Shown piece after piece: positions 38,915 through 55,458 of a DNA stretch of 64,000 bases (within the stretch, counting starts at the first letter, position 1; every line of letters starts with the position of its first letter). A program made the position numbers and the translations under genes. The stretch is taken from the NCBI GenBank assembly GCA_020161135.1, contig JAIUOB010000004.1, positions 434,001 through 498,000 of the forward strand. The letters run 5' to 3'. Under the pieces are notes generated by a model. That model saw only the letters and a program-made list of their open reading frames with translations, was not told the origin of the DNA and ran no database searches. The DNA is from Gemmatimonadota bacterium. Its GTDB lineage: Bacteria; Gemmatimonadota; Gemmatimonadetes; Gemmatimonadales; Gemmatimonadaceae.

Positions 38915-40077
38915 GCCGACAGCTCCGCCATGCCGAGGCCGAGGCCGCGGGCGATCAGGTTGCGCTGGATCTCGGAGGTCCCCGAGTAGAGCGTGCTGCC
39001 GACGGCATCGCGGAGCTCACGCTCGACTTCGTATTCCGCCGTGAATCCGTAGCCGCCCCGCACCTGCAGTGCGTGCAGGCACGAGGTCACCAGCGACTCG
39101 CTCACGTAGAGTTTCGCGATTGCGGCAGCCATGGCCGCATCCTGCGCGTGTTCCTTGGCCCACGCCGCCTTGTACAGCAGCAGGCGCCCGGCCTCGAGGC
39201 GCACCTTGATGTCAGCCAGCCGGTGCGCGACCGCCTGGAACGCGCCGATGGATTGTCCATACTGTCGGCGCTGTCGGCAGTAGGCGACGGACTCCTCCAG
39301 CAGACGCTCGAGCGAGCCGATGGTGCTGGCGAGGATGAGCCCGCGCTCCCACTCCATCGAGTCGTTGAAGATCGGGACGGCACGTCCCTCCCGCCCGAGG
39401 CGATTCTCGACAGGCACACGCACCTCGTCGAGCACGAGCTCGGCCATCGGTGATGTGCGCAGCCCCATCTTGTCGATCGGCTGCCCGACGTGAAGTCCCG
39501 GTGTCCCGGCCTCGACGAGGAACCCCGTGATGCCGAGCGCCCCCTTGCTGCGGTCGAGGGTGGCGAACACGAGGAACAGGTCGGCGACCGGGGCCTCACT
39601 CACCCACGTCTTCGCGCCGCGCAGCACGTAGTGGTCGCCATCGCGCGTGGCGGTGGTCTGCAGGGCGAAGGCATCCGACCCGGAACCGGGCTCGCTCATC
39701 GCGTGCGCGCCGATCAGGGCGCCGCTGCACAGTGCGGGGAGCCAGCGTGCGCGCTGCGCATCGGTGCCGTGCCGGAAGATCGGCATCTGCACGCTCCACA
39801 TCTGCGCCGCGAGCGCGAAGAGCAGTCCGTTGTCCCGGCTACCGTAGCCGAGCGCTTCCATGGCCAGCACGGTGGTGAGGATGTCCTGCCCTCCTCCACC
39901 GTAGGCCTCCGGAAACGGCAGGCCCTGAATGCCGAACGCGCCACACGCCGACCAGCGTGCGCGGTCGAAGGTGGCCTGCTTGTCGCGAGTGCGCTGGTCG
40001 TCGGCGAGTTCGCGGCGTGCGAACGCGACGACTGCGTCGCGAAACGCCGATTGCTCGGCGCTCCAGTGAAAGTCCAT
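38911..40077 (-). CDS. Acyl-CoA-dehydrogenase-fold flavoenzyme, predicted prolyl-carrier oxidase
   Basis: 388 residues with the full acyl-CoA dehydrogenase fold (HAMSEPGSGSD FAD loop at 125-135; RRQYGQSIGAFQAV at 270-283; RGGYGF at 340-345). The usual catalytic glutamate in YEGTxxIQ is serine here (YSGTSEIQ, 364-371). Instead there is a glutamate in MEWERGL (E244), the place used by isovaleryl-CoA dehydrogenase and by PltE/CloN3-type enzymes that oxidise prolyl-carrier to pyrrolyl-carrier. The SMEWER and NRLGREG segments resemble what I recall of PltE. It opens the four-gene operon and overlaps the next gene by 4 nt. A fatty-acyl role is the alternative. Confidence 0.85.
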   Translation of the reverse strand: MDFHWSAEQSAFRDAVVAFARRELADDQRTRDKQATFDRARWSACGAFGIQGLPFPEAYGGGGQDILTTVLAMEALGYGSRDNGLLFALAAQMWSVQMPIFRHGTDAQRARWLPALCSGALIGAHAMSEPGSGSDAFALQTTATRDGDHYVLRGAKTWVSEAPVADLFLVFATLDRSKGALGITGFLVEAGTPGLHVGQPIDKMGLRTSPMAELVLDEVRVPVENRLGREGRAVPIFNDSMEWERGLILASTIGSLERLLEESVAYCRQRRQYGQSIGAFQAVAHRLADIKVRLEAGRLLLYKAAWAKEHAQDAAMAAAIAKLYVSESLVTSCLHALQVRGGYGFTAEYEVERELRDAVGSTLYSGTSEIQRNLIARGLGLGMAELSA

Positions 40078-40197
40078 GAGACGGCGGGGCGGGGGTTACC
40101 GTTCGATGGATGGTGACGACTGTCACAGCATACTGGTCACGTATTCCGGAAGCCAGACGGACTCGCAGGTCTGTGTCCGATAACCCGCTCCAATGGA

Positions 40198-40233
40198 AAC
40201 GGGGCGGGCCACCTGTCGGTGACCCGCCCCGTT
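40198..40233 (-). terminator. Terminator of the rpoBC transcript
   Basis: AACGGGGCGGGCCACC (40198-40213) and GGTGACCCGCCCCGTT (40218-40233) form a 16-bp stem with one G.U pair on the minus-strand RNA and a 4-nt loop. It starts 20 nt past the rpoC stop. Like the other hairpins here it closes with AAC/GTT and lacks a long U-run. It separates rpoC from the downstream dehydrogenase operon, which must have its own promoter in 40078-40197. Confidence 0.85.
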
Positions 40234-40252
40234 CCTGTTCCAGCAAGGACGC

Positions 40253-44566
<4,314 letters not shown>

Positions 44567-44569
44567 CGC

Positions 44570-49132
<4,563 letters not shown>

Positions 49133-49201
49133 AGGCTTGGGGAGCTCACCCTGGTGCGGGGTGCGCCGCGACCGGTTGACCGGGGGCGCAAAGCGCTCCG
49201 T

Positions 49202-49240
49202 CCCCGACGGCTCCCGTCAATCTGACGGGAGCCCCCGGGG
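49202..49240 (-). promoter_or_regulatory. Attenuator-like hairpin between rplL and rpoB
   Basis: GGCTCCCGTCA (49209-49219) and TGACGGGAGCC (49223-49233) form an 11-bp stem with a 3-nt loop, extended by C-rich and G-rich flanks (49202-49206, 49236-49240). It lies in the 169-nt gap between rplL and rpoB, where E. coli has a partial terminator that makes L7/L12 mRNA more abundant than rpoBC mRNA. The same role is likely here. Confidence 0.6.
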
Positions 49241-49301
49241 CGGAGCGGTCCAACGGCGGAACTGCGATGGATCGACGTAACGCCTTCGGCGGTCGCCGAG
49301 G

Positions 49302-49688
<387 letters not shown>

Positions 49689-49757
49689 GGTGGTACGTTC
49701 TCCGTGAATGTCCCCCAGTCGTCCTGGGGCGTGTAGTCAGGCAGACGCCTGGGGAAC

Positions 49758-50261
49758 TCAGTTGGAGCCTTCGAGCTGCGCCTTACGGGCGTCGAGGGCA
49801 AGGGCGAACATCATCGGGATGCTGTTGAGGTAGCCGGCGAACATCGAGAGCGCCTCCTCACGCGTCGGCAGCGAGGCCAACTTCTTGACCATCGCCTCGT
49901 CGACCGCGTTGCCCTCGTAGATGCCGCCCTTCACCGCGGGTCGCTGGTCGTTCTCCTTCGCAAAATCGGCGAGGACCTTCGCCGCCGTGATGGCATCCTT
50001 GGCCACCACCACCCCCGTGGGTCCCTTCAACCGCTGGGCCACGAGGCCGCTCTCGTTGACCGCCCGGAGCGCCAGCGTGTTCTTGATGACGACGTACTCC
50101 ACGCCCGCCTTGCGGAACCGGCGGCGGAGGTCCGTCATGCGCTTCACGTTCAGTCCCGTGAAGTCGGTGTAGTAGAGCGCTTGCGCACCCTCGAGCTGCG
50201 CCTTGAGCGCATCGACGAGGAGCTTCTTGTCGCTCTGCTTCGCCTTGGGCTTTGCCTTCAT
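49758..50261 (-). CDS. rplJ: 50S ribosomal protein L10
   Basis: 167 residues. The N-terminal domain binds 23S rRNA (YYTDFTGLNVKRMTDLRRRFR) and the C-terminal helix (YLNSIPMMFALALDARKAQLE) binds L7/L12 dimers. The rplA-rplJ gap is only 15 nt, so the long L10-binding leader that regulates rplJL in E. coli is absent at this position. Confidence 0.98.
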   Translation of the reverse strand: MKAKPKAKQSDKKLLVDALKAQLEGAQALYYTDFTGLNVKRMTDLRRRFRKAGVEYVVIKNTLALRAVNESGLVAQRLKGPTGVVVAKDAITAAKVLADFAKENDQRPAVKGGIYEGNAVDEAMVKKLASLPTREEALSMFAGYLNSIPMMFALALDARKAQLEGSN

Positions 50262-50276
50262 GATGACGTCTCTCCC

Positions 50277-50966
50277 TTAGCGGAACGGCGTGGTGTCGAC
50301 CGAGACGCCGGGGCCCATCGAACTGGAGACCGCCACGTTCCGGATATAGACGCCCTTCGCCGCCGCCGGCTTCGAGCGCACGATGGTGTCCATCAGTGCC
50401 GCGAAGTTGGTCTCGAGCTGGTCGGGCGTGAACGAGATCTTGCCGATGGGCGCGTGCACGTTGCCACCCTTGTCGACGCGGAACTCGATCTTGCCACCCT
50501 TGGACTCGCGGACCGCCTTGCCCACATCGAAGGTGACCGTGCCCGCCTTCGGATTCGGCATGAGGCCGCGCGGACCGAGGACGCGCCCGAGCTGGCCGAT
50601 CTGTCCCATCTGGTCCGGGGTGGCGATCATGACGTCGAAGTCGAGCCAGCCATCCTTGATCTTCTGCAGGAACTCGGTGCCGACGAAATCGGCGCCGGCG
50701 TCCTGCGCTTCCTGCACCTTGGCACCGGCCGCGATGACGAGCACGCGCATCGTCTTGCCGGTCCCGGCCGGCAGCACGACGGTGCCGCGAACGACCTGAT
50801 CCGCGTGCCGCGGATCGACGCCGAGGCGGATCGCCACTTCGACGGTCTCGTCGAACTTCGCGAAGCTCATCTGCTTCACGAGGCCGAGGGCCGCCTTCGC
50901 GTCGTACACCTTGGCGATGTCGCGCCGCTCGCTCGCGGCGCGGTACTTCTTGCCATGCGTCTTCAT
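50277..50966 (-). CDS. rplA: 50S ribosomal protein L1
   Basis: 229 residues, normal length. It forms the L1 stalk at the E site. Diagnostic segments are '[35 protein letters not shown]' (quoted here only in part as [14 protein letters not shown]) and '[14 protein letters not shown]'. It lies 5 nt after rplK. In E. coli L1 represses rplK-rplA translation. Confidence 0.98.
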   Translation of the reverse strand: MKTHGKKYRAASERRDIAKVYDAKAALGLVKQMSFAKFDETVEVAIRLGVDPRHADQVVRGTVVLPAGTGKTMRVLVIAAGAKVQEAQDAGADFVGTEFLQKIKDGWLDFDVMIATPDQMGQIGQLGRVLGPRGLMPNPKAGTVTFDVGKAVRESKGGKIEFRVDKGGNVHAPIGKISFTPDQLETNFAALMDTIVRSKPAAAKGVYIRNVAVSSSMGPGVSVDTTPFR

Positions 50967-50971
50967 GATGC

Positions 50972-51394
50972 TCAGTCCTTGACCGTGATGCCCATGGAGC
51001 GCGCCGCGCCGGCGATCATCGCCACCGCACTGTCCATGGAGTCACAGTTCAGGTCGGGCATCTTCACCGACGCGATCTTCTGCAGCTGGGCCTTGGTGAT
51101 CGTGCCCACCTTCACCTTGTTCGGCTGACCGGAGCCCTTCTCCACGCCGATCTCCTTCTTGATCAGTTCCGCCGCGGGCGGCGTCTTGAGCACGAAGGTG
51201 AACGACTTGTCCGCGTAGATCGTGACCTCGACCGGGATGATCATATCACCGCCCTGCGTCCGAGCATTGAACTCTTTGCAGAAGCCCATGATGTTGATCC
51301 CCTGGGGGCCGAGGGCCGTACCAACGGGGGGCGCCGGGTTCGCCTTGCCTGCAGGGATCTGCAGCTTGACGAATCCCGTGACCTTCTTCGCCAT
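50972..51394 (-). CDS. rplK: 50S ribosomal protein L11
   Basis: 140 residues. It begins [20 protein letters not shown]; the proline-rich '[20 protein letters not shown]' and the C-terminal rRNA-binding domain '[13 protein letters not shown]' are typical. L11 forms the GTPase-associated centre and is the thiostrepton target and a RelA sensor. It stands 92 nt after nusG. Confidence 0.98.
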   Translation of the reverse strand: MAKKVTGFVKLQIPAGKANPAPPVGTALGPQGINIMGFCKEFNARTQGGDMIIPVEVTIYADKSFTFVLKTPPAAELIKKEIGVEKGSGQPNKVKVGTITKAQLQKIASVKMPDLNCDSMDSAVAMIAGAARSMGITVKD

Positions 51395-51486
51395 CTTCCT
51401 TCCTCATCGCAGGTTCCTCGCTCGCACCATGCGTGCGCGGTCGTGCTGCCACCGTGTTTTGCGTCGTGTGGTGGCGACGGGTGGAG

Positions 51487-52044
51487 TCAGTACCCGCGCA
51501 ACTGCAGGTAGTCGAGCTCCACACTGGTCGGTCGGCCGAACAGGCTGACCGAGACCCGCACCTTCCCCTTGTCGGGAAGGACTTCCTCGACCGTGCCGTT
51601 GAAGTCGGCGAACGGCCCTTCCGTGATGGCCACCGCCTGCCCGACGAGGAACGGAATCTCCTCGCGCGCCGGCGCTTCCTCGGCCAGGTCGGCCTGCCCC
51701 AGCAGGCGCCGCACTTCGTCGTCGCGGAGCGGCATCGGATCGCGGTCCTTGCCCACGAACTTGATGACGCCCTGGATCGCGCTGATCTCGTGCAGCGTGT
51801 CCTGGCTCGCGATCATCTCGACGAGGACGTAGCCAGGATACTTCTTGCGCTCGACCGTGACCTTCTTGCCGTTCTTGATCTCCACGACCTCTTCCGTCGG
51901 CACGATGGCCTGACGGATGAGCCGATCCTCGGGCTGCGCCGGATCCATGTCGATCTTCCGCTGGATCAGGCGCTGCACCTTGTTCTCGTGGCCCGACGTG
52001 GTCTGGATCGCGTACCAGCGGTGCTCGAGCATCGACAGGGTCAT
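51487..52044 (-). CDS. nusG: Transcription termination/antitermination factor NusG
   Basis: 185 residues from ATG 52044 (MTLSMLEHRWYAIQT); ATG 52032 is possible. The NGN domain (HRWYAIQTTSGHENKVQ) binds RNA polymerase; the C-terminal KOW domain (VGQAVAITEGPFADFNGTVE) contacts S10 or Rho. It is 10 nt after secE, the universal order. Confidence 0.98.
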   Translation of the reverse strand: MTLSMLEHRWYAIQTTSGHENKVQRLIQRKIDMDPAQPEDRLIRQAIVPTEEVVEIKNGKKVTVERKKYPGYVLVEMIASQDTLHEISAIQGVIKFVGKDRDPMPLRDDEVRRLLGQADLAEEAPAREEIPFLVGQAVAITEGPFADFNGTVEEVLPDKGKVRVSVSLFGRPTSVELDYLQLRGY

Positions 52045-52054
52045 GGCGACAGGC

Positions 52055-52288
52055 TCAGCGGCCGATGAGCATCGACGGCAGACGCACGAGCAGCGCCTGC
52101 AGGCCGACATCGACGAGCCCGATGACCGCACCGAGCAGCAGCACGAAGATGATGATCTGGATGGTCGCCTGCTGCAGCTGCGGGCGGTCGGGCCAGGTCA
52201 CCTTCTTCATCTCGGCGATGACGTCGTGGTAGAACGTCACCAGCCGCGCGCCACGTCCCGGTCGGGATACCTCGACGGGAGCGGTCAT
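52055..52288 (-). CDS. secE: Preprotein translocase subunit SecE
   Basis: 77 residues from ATG 52288. It is the short single-span form: a cytoplasmic amphipathic helix with the conserved 'EMKKVTWPDR' (about 26-35) and one membrane helix (about 44-63, IIIFVLLLGAVIGLVDVGLQ). It clamps SecY in the SecYEG complex. It lies between rpmG (2-nt gap) and nusG. Confidence 0.97.
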   Translation of the reverse strand: MTAPVEVSRPGRGARLVTFYHDVIAEMKKVTWPDRPQLQQATIQIIIFVLLLGAVIGLVDVGLQALLVRLPSMLIGR

Positions 52289-52290
52289 GA

Positions 52291-52443
52291 TTACTTCGTT
52301 TCCTTGTGGGTCTGATGCTTGTTGCAGCGCGGGCAATACTTCTTCCACTCAACGCGCTCCGGGTGGAGTCGCTTGTTCTTCATGACGAAGTAATTGCGGT
52401 TCTTGCACTCGGTGCACCCGAGGATGATCTTCTCGCGCGGCAT
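52291..52443 (-). CDS. rpmG: 50S ribosomal protein L33, zinc form
   Basis: 50 residues from ATG 52443 ([19 protein letters not shown]); a longer in-frame start has no support. Two CxxC pairs (C10-x2-C13 and C36-x2-C39) form a zinc ribbon, so this is the C-plus L33. Position before secE-nusG is common in bacteria. An unlinked zinc-free paralogue cannot be excluded. Confidence 0.97.
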   Translation of the reverse strand: MPREKIILGCTECKNRNYFVMKNKRLHPERVEWKKYCPRCNKHQTHKETK

Positions 52444-52524
52444 CTGACGGCTCCAGCAACAGTAGGGGCCCCCGTGTCGGGCCTGAACGGGGTGAGCCTT
52501 GCAACGTAGTGGCGCTGGGAGCCC

Positions 52525-52642
52525 CCCGCAAGTCACGGGCCCGCCGTGTCCACACAGGTGCGGTCTACCCCGCAAGTGCTGGCCGGGAGCCGGGTTAGTG
52601 GCGCTCCGTCAGACGCCCGACGACCCCGGCTGTTCCCGCAAG
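52525..52642. repeat. Three direct repeats of CTTGCGGG upstream of rpmG
   Basis: On the minus strand CTTGCGGG occurs at 52635-52642, 52569-52576 and 52525-52532, spaced 66 and 44 bp, both multiples of 11 bp, so all face one side of the helix. The copy nearest rpmG has TACGTT 17 nt downstream and could be a weak -35; the others have no -10 partner. The array lies in the 229-nt leader region between the tRNA terminator and rpmG-secE-nusG, and may be a regulator-binding array. Confidence 0.45.
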
Positions 52643-52672
52643 AGATGGCCCGCCGGCCCCGACAATTACGAC

Positions 52673-52705
52673 AACGCCCCGGTCCGCTACGCGGACCGGG
52701 GCGTT
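52673..52705 (-). terminator. Terminator of the tRNA operon
   Basis: AACGCCCCGGTCCGC (52673-52687) and GCGGACCGGGGCGTT (52691-52705) form a perfect 15-bp stem with a 3-nt loop, 11 nt past the end of tRNA-Thr(GGT). It separates the tRNA genes from rpmG, so the latter probably has its own promoter. Confidence 0.85.
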
Positions 52706-52715
52706 GGACTGTGAG

Positions 52716-52788
52716 AGCTCACGACCGGGATCGAACCGGTGACCTCATCCTTACCAAGGATGTGCTCTGCCGACTGAGCTACGTGAGC
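52716..52788 (-). tRNA. tRNA-Thr (anticodon GGT)
   Basis: 73 nt with a complete cloverleaf: acceptor GCTCACG/CGTGAGC, D-arm with AGCTCAGTCGGCAGAGC, anticodon loop TTGGTAA (anticodon GGT), T-arm GGTTCGATCCC. The discriminator is T and CCA is not encoded. It is the last gene of a four-tRNA cluster. Confidence 0.95.
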
Positions 52789-52831
52789 GACCTGCCTGCG
52801 ACTGCTGCAACCTACAAAAGACACGAACCAG

Positions 52832-52904
52832 AGCGGGAGACGGGGCTCGAACCCGCGACATCAAGCTTGGAAGGCTTGCGCTCTACCAGCTGAGCTACTC
52901 CCGC
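52832..52904 (-). tRNA. tRNA-Gly (anticodon TCC)
   Basis: 73 nt: acceptor GCGGGAG/CTCCCGC, anticodon stem CAAGC/GCTTG with loop CTTCCAA (anticodon TCC), T-arm GGTTCGAGCCC. CCA is not encoded. It lies between tRNA-Tyr and tRNA-Thr(GGT). Confidence 0.95.
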
Positions 52905-52948
52905 GTGCGCTGCTGCTACCCGCGGGCCAGGCCTGCGGTCCTGCTGGA

Positions 52949-53031
52949 TGGTGGGGGAAGGATTCGAACCTTCGAAGGCTTGCGCCGTCAGATTTACAGT
53001 CTGATCTCGTTGGCCACTTGAGTACCCCACC
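52949..53031 (-). tRNA. tRNA-Tyr (anticodon GTA)
   Basis: 83 nt, a class II tRNA with a long variable arm. Acceptor GGTGGGG/CCCCACC, anticodon stem CAGA/TCTG with loop CTGTAAA (anticodon GTA), T-arm GGTTCGAATCC, discriminator A. CCA is not encoded. Confidence 0.95.
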
Positions 53032-53064
53032 CAAGTCCGTCGGCAAAGGGCCGCGGTGGCCGAA

Positions 53065-53137
53065 AGCTGACGAGGGGGCTCGAACCCCTGACCTGCTGAT
53101 TACAAATCAGCTGCTCTACCAACTGAGCTACGTCAGC
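53065..53137 (-). tRNA. tRNA-Thr (anticodon TGT)
   Basis: 73 nt: acceptor GCTGACG/CGTCAGC, anticodon stem GCTGA/TCAGC with loop TTTGTAA (anticodon TGT), T-arm GGTTCGAGCCC. It is the first gene of the cluster; the order Thr(TGT)-Tyr-Gly(TCC)-Thr(GGT) equals thrU-tyrU-glyT-thrT of E. coli. Confidence 0.95.
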
Positions 53138-53167
53138 AGCAGAGGGTCGGACCCCCGGGAGCACAAC

Positions 53168-53173
53168 AGGATA
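53168..53173 (-). promoter_or_regulatory. Candidate -10 box of the tRNA operon
   Basis: On the minus strand TATCCT lies about 30 nt before the 5' end of tRNA-Thr(TGT), within the 90-nt cysS-tRNA gap. It is preceded by TGAT, an extended -10-like context. No good -35 is seen at 17 nt, so support is weak. Confidence 0.35.
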
Positions 53174-53227
53174 ATCAGGGCCGGCGAGTGAAGAAAGGGC
53201 GCCCCGCCGGTCTGATCGTCCCCCAGC

Positions 53228-54634
53228 TCACCCCTTGCGCCAGCGGGTGCCGTCCGGCCCGTCCTCGATGAGGATGCCTCGGGCGGTCAATTCGTCACGG
53301 GCCGCATCGGCCGCGGCCCAGTCCCGCCGCTCCCGCGCCGCTCGGCGCGCGGCGATCCGCTCCTCGACCCAGGCAGCCAGGCCGTCCTCGACCTCCTGCT
53401 CCGGCACAAGGTCGAGGACCCCGTCCATGAGTCGGAACGCGGCGCGCGCCCGCGCGAGTGCGGCCGTGTCGGCACCGCCGGCGTCGAGCTCGCGGTTCGC
53501 GTCGGTGATGAAGGTGAAGAGCGCCGCCATGGCTTCGGGCGCGTTGAGATCGTCGAAGAGGGCGTCGAGGAAGGCCCGCTCCGCGCTCGTCGCCGCCGCC
53601 GCCAACGCCTCGGTGCCGCCGGTGGCCTGGGCGAGCCGCCGCGCGAACGCCCCGACGCGATTGACGGCCGCGCGTGACTGTTCGAGCGAGTCCTCGCCCA
53701 GGTTGAGCTGCTTGCGATAGTGCGCACTGAAGACGAAGTGCCGGTACGCCGTACCGCTGATGCCCGCCTCGCGCATGCCGACGACGTTCGACACGTTGCC
53801 GACGCGCTTGGCCATCTTGGCGCCATCGGTGAGCAGGAACTCGCCGTGGCACCAGCAGCGCGCGAACTGCACGCCGGTGGCCGCCTCGCTTTGCGCGATC
53901 TCGTCCTCGTGGTGCGGGAAGATGAGGTCGATGCCGCCGGCGTGGAGGTCGAACGTCTCGCCGAGGTACTTCATGGCCATCGCCGAGCACTCGAGGTGCC
54001 ACCCGGGGCGTCCGCGTCCCCACGGCGAATCCCACGCGGCGCCGGTGGCTTCGTCTTCGGGCTTCGCGGCCTTCCACAGCGCGAAGTCCTGCGCGTTCTC
54101 CTTCGCGTAGTCGTCCTGCGCGACGCGCGCGCCGCTGCGCACCTCGCGCTTGTCGAGCTGCGAGAGCTTGCCGTAGTCGGCGAACTTGTCGATCGCGAAG
54201 TAGATGGAGCCGTCGTCGGCGACATACGCGACGCCGTTCGCGACCAGTCGCTCCACGAGCGCGATCATCTCGGGGATGTGCTCGGTGGCCTTGGGATAGC
54301 GTTCCGCGTCCTCGATGCGGAGGTAGCGACGATCCTGGTGGAAGAGCGCGGTGAAGGGCTCGGTGACCTGGAGAATCTGCTGCCCGGTGGCCTGCGCCTT
54401 CCGGATGATCTTGTCGTCGACGTCCGTGAGGTTCATGACCTGCTCGACGCCCCAGCCGGCAAGCCGGAAGGTGCGACGCAGCAGGTCTTCGAACAGGAAC
54501 GTGCGGAAATTGCCGAGGTGGGCCGGGTTGTAGACCGTGGGTCCGCACGTGTACATGCGCACCGTGTGACCATCGGCGGGTGCGAACGGCTCGACGCGGC
54601 GCGTGAGCGTGTTGTACAGGCGGAACTCGGGCAT
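53228..54634 (-). CDS. cysS: Cysteinyl-tRNA synthetase
   Basis: 468 residues from ATG 54634 (MPEFRLYNTLTRRVEPF). Class I synthetase: C30 (YTCGPTVYN) is a zinc ligand, the HIGH motif is HLGN (39-42), and the zinc/cysteine-discrimination region has HLECSAM and HAGGIDLIFPHHEDE. The KMSKS loop reads KMAKR (about 272-276), keeping the first lysine but replacing both serine and the second lysine. The catalytic fold is otherwise complete, followed by the DALR-type helical domain. It stands upstream of the tRNA genes on the same strand, 90 nt away. Confidence 0.97.
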   Translation of the reverse strand: MPEFRLYNTLTRRVEPFAPADGHTVRMYTCGPTVYNPAHLGNFRTFLFEDLLRRTFRLAGWGVEQVMNLTDVDDKIIRKAQATGQQILQVTEPFTALFHQDRRYLRIEDAERYPKATEHIPEMIALVERLVANGVAYVADDGSIYFAIDKFADYGKLSQLDKREVRSGARVAQDDYAKENAQDFALWKAAKPEDEATGAAWDSPWGRGRPGWHLECSAMAMKYLGETFDLHAGGIDLIFPHHEDEIAQSEAATGVQFARCWCHGEFLLTDGAKMAKRVGNVSNVVGMREAGISGTAYRHFVFSAHYRKQLNLGEDSLEQSRAAVNRVGAFARRLAQATGGTEALAAAATSAERAFLDALFDDLNAPEAMAALFTFITDANRELDAGGADTAALARARAAFRLMDGVLDLVPEQEVEDGLAAWVEERIAARRAARERRDWAAADAARDELTARGILIEDGPDGTRWRKG

Positions 54635-54773
54635 GGCGGCGCGGGGTGTGCGAGCGGATCGAGGGGAGAAGCGGCGCGGTCCGGATCGGTCGGGATCCGG
54701 GAGCGGTGCGCGGCCGTTGAATCTAAGGGGGCGACGGCCCCTCCCGATTCCCACCCTCCATTCGGACTCCCCC

Positions 54774-55358
54774 ATGCCCCCCGTTTCGCCGAGCCGCGCC
54801 CTCCGGCGCCCCCTGCTGCTCATGAGCGGCCTGTGTGCCGTCGGTGTCGCTGCCCGCTATCAGGCGGTGCCCCCCGCTGCGCCCGCGCAGCCGCCGGTGA
54901 CGGCGCCGATGGTCGCGCCGGACAGCACCGCCAAGGCCATGCCGGACAGCGCGATGCCCATGGACAGCGCCGCCGTCGACTCCCTCGCCGCCGCGCCCAT
55001 GGCCACCGTCACGATGGCTCCCGAGATGACGAGCGCCGCGCCCACCAGCTGGCCGGTGGACCCGGCGACTGGACAGACGCTCATCAACGGCGAGCCGGTG
55101 GTTGGACGCGTCTTCATCATGCAGAAGACCGATGGCACCGTGAAGATCGCCGACGTGGCGGCGGCCCTGCGTGGCGAACCGCCCGCGCCGGCCGCCGCGG
55201 TCGTTGGTGGGACCGGGCCCGCTCCGCTGACGGCGACGCGTCGGATGCGTGGCGTGATGATCCAGGCCACGCTGTGGGACGCCGACCACAAGCGGTCGGC
55301 CGTACGGCATCGCATGTACGCGCCGTCGGTCACGGGCGCCGAGCTGGGACAGCAGTAG
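54774..55358 (+). CDS. Hypothetical exported protein
   Basis: 194 residues from ATG 54774. A basic N-terminus (PPVSPSRALRR) and short hydrophobic stretch (PLLLMSGLCAVGVAA) suggest a signal sequence or anchor. A low-complexity Ala/Pro/Met/Asp-Ser region (35-90) is followed by a small folded-looking part (95-135, PATGQTLINGEPVVGRVFIM and TDGTVKIADVAAALRG). No family was recognised. It is divergent from cysS and ends at a hairpin. Confidence 0.55.
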   Translation: MPPVSPSRALRRPLLLMSGLCAVGVAARYQAVPPAAPAQPPVTAPMVAPDSTAKAMPDSAMPMDSAAVDSLAAAPMATVTMAPEMTSAAPTSWPVDPATGQTLINGEPVVGRVFIMQKTDGTVKIADVAAALRGEPPAPAAAVVGGTGPAPLTATRRMRGVMIQATLWDADHKRSAVRHRMYAPSVTGAELGQQ

Positions 55359-55422
55359 GCGCACCAGACGCTGCAGCAGTCGTCGGAGCTGCGACGGCAG
55401 TGGCAGGTGGGTAGTGCGCGAC

Positions 55423-55458
55423 CATGACGCCGTACGCGACACGTCGTGCGGCGTCATG
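55423..55458. terminator. Hairpin between convergent hypothetical genes
   Basis: CATGACGCCG (55423-55432) pairs with CGGCGTCATG (55449-55458), extended inward by four more pairs including a T.G, leaving an 8-nt loop. It lies between convergent genes and its right arm overlaps the stop of the minus-strand gene. No U-tract is visible. Confidence 0.6.

Noticed and set aside
50262..50276. L10 leader between rplA and rplJ
   Set aside because: The gap is only 15 nt, too short for the structured leader.
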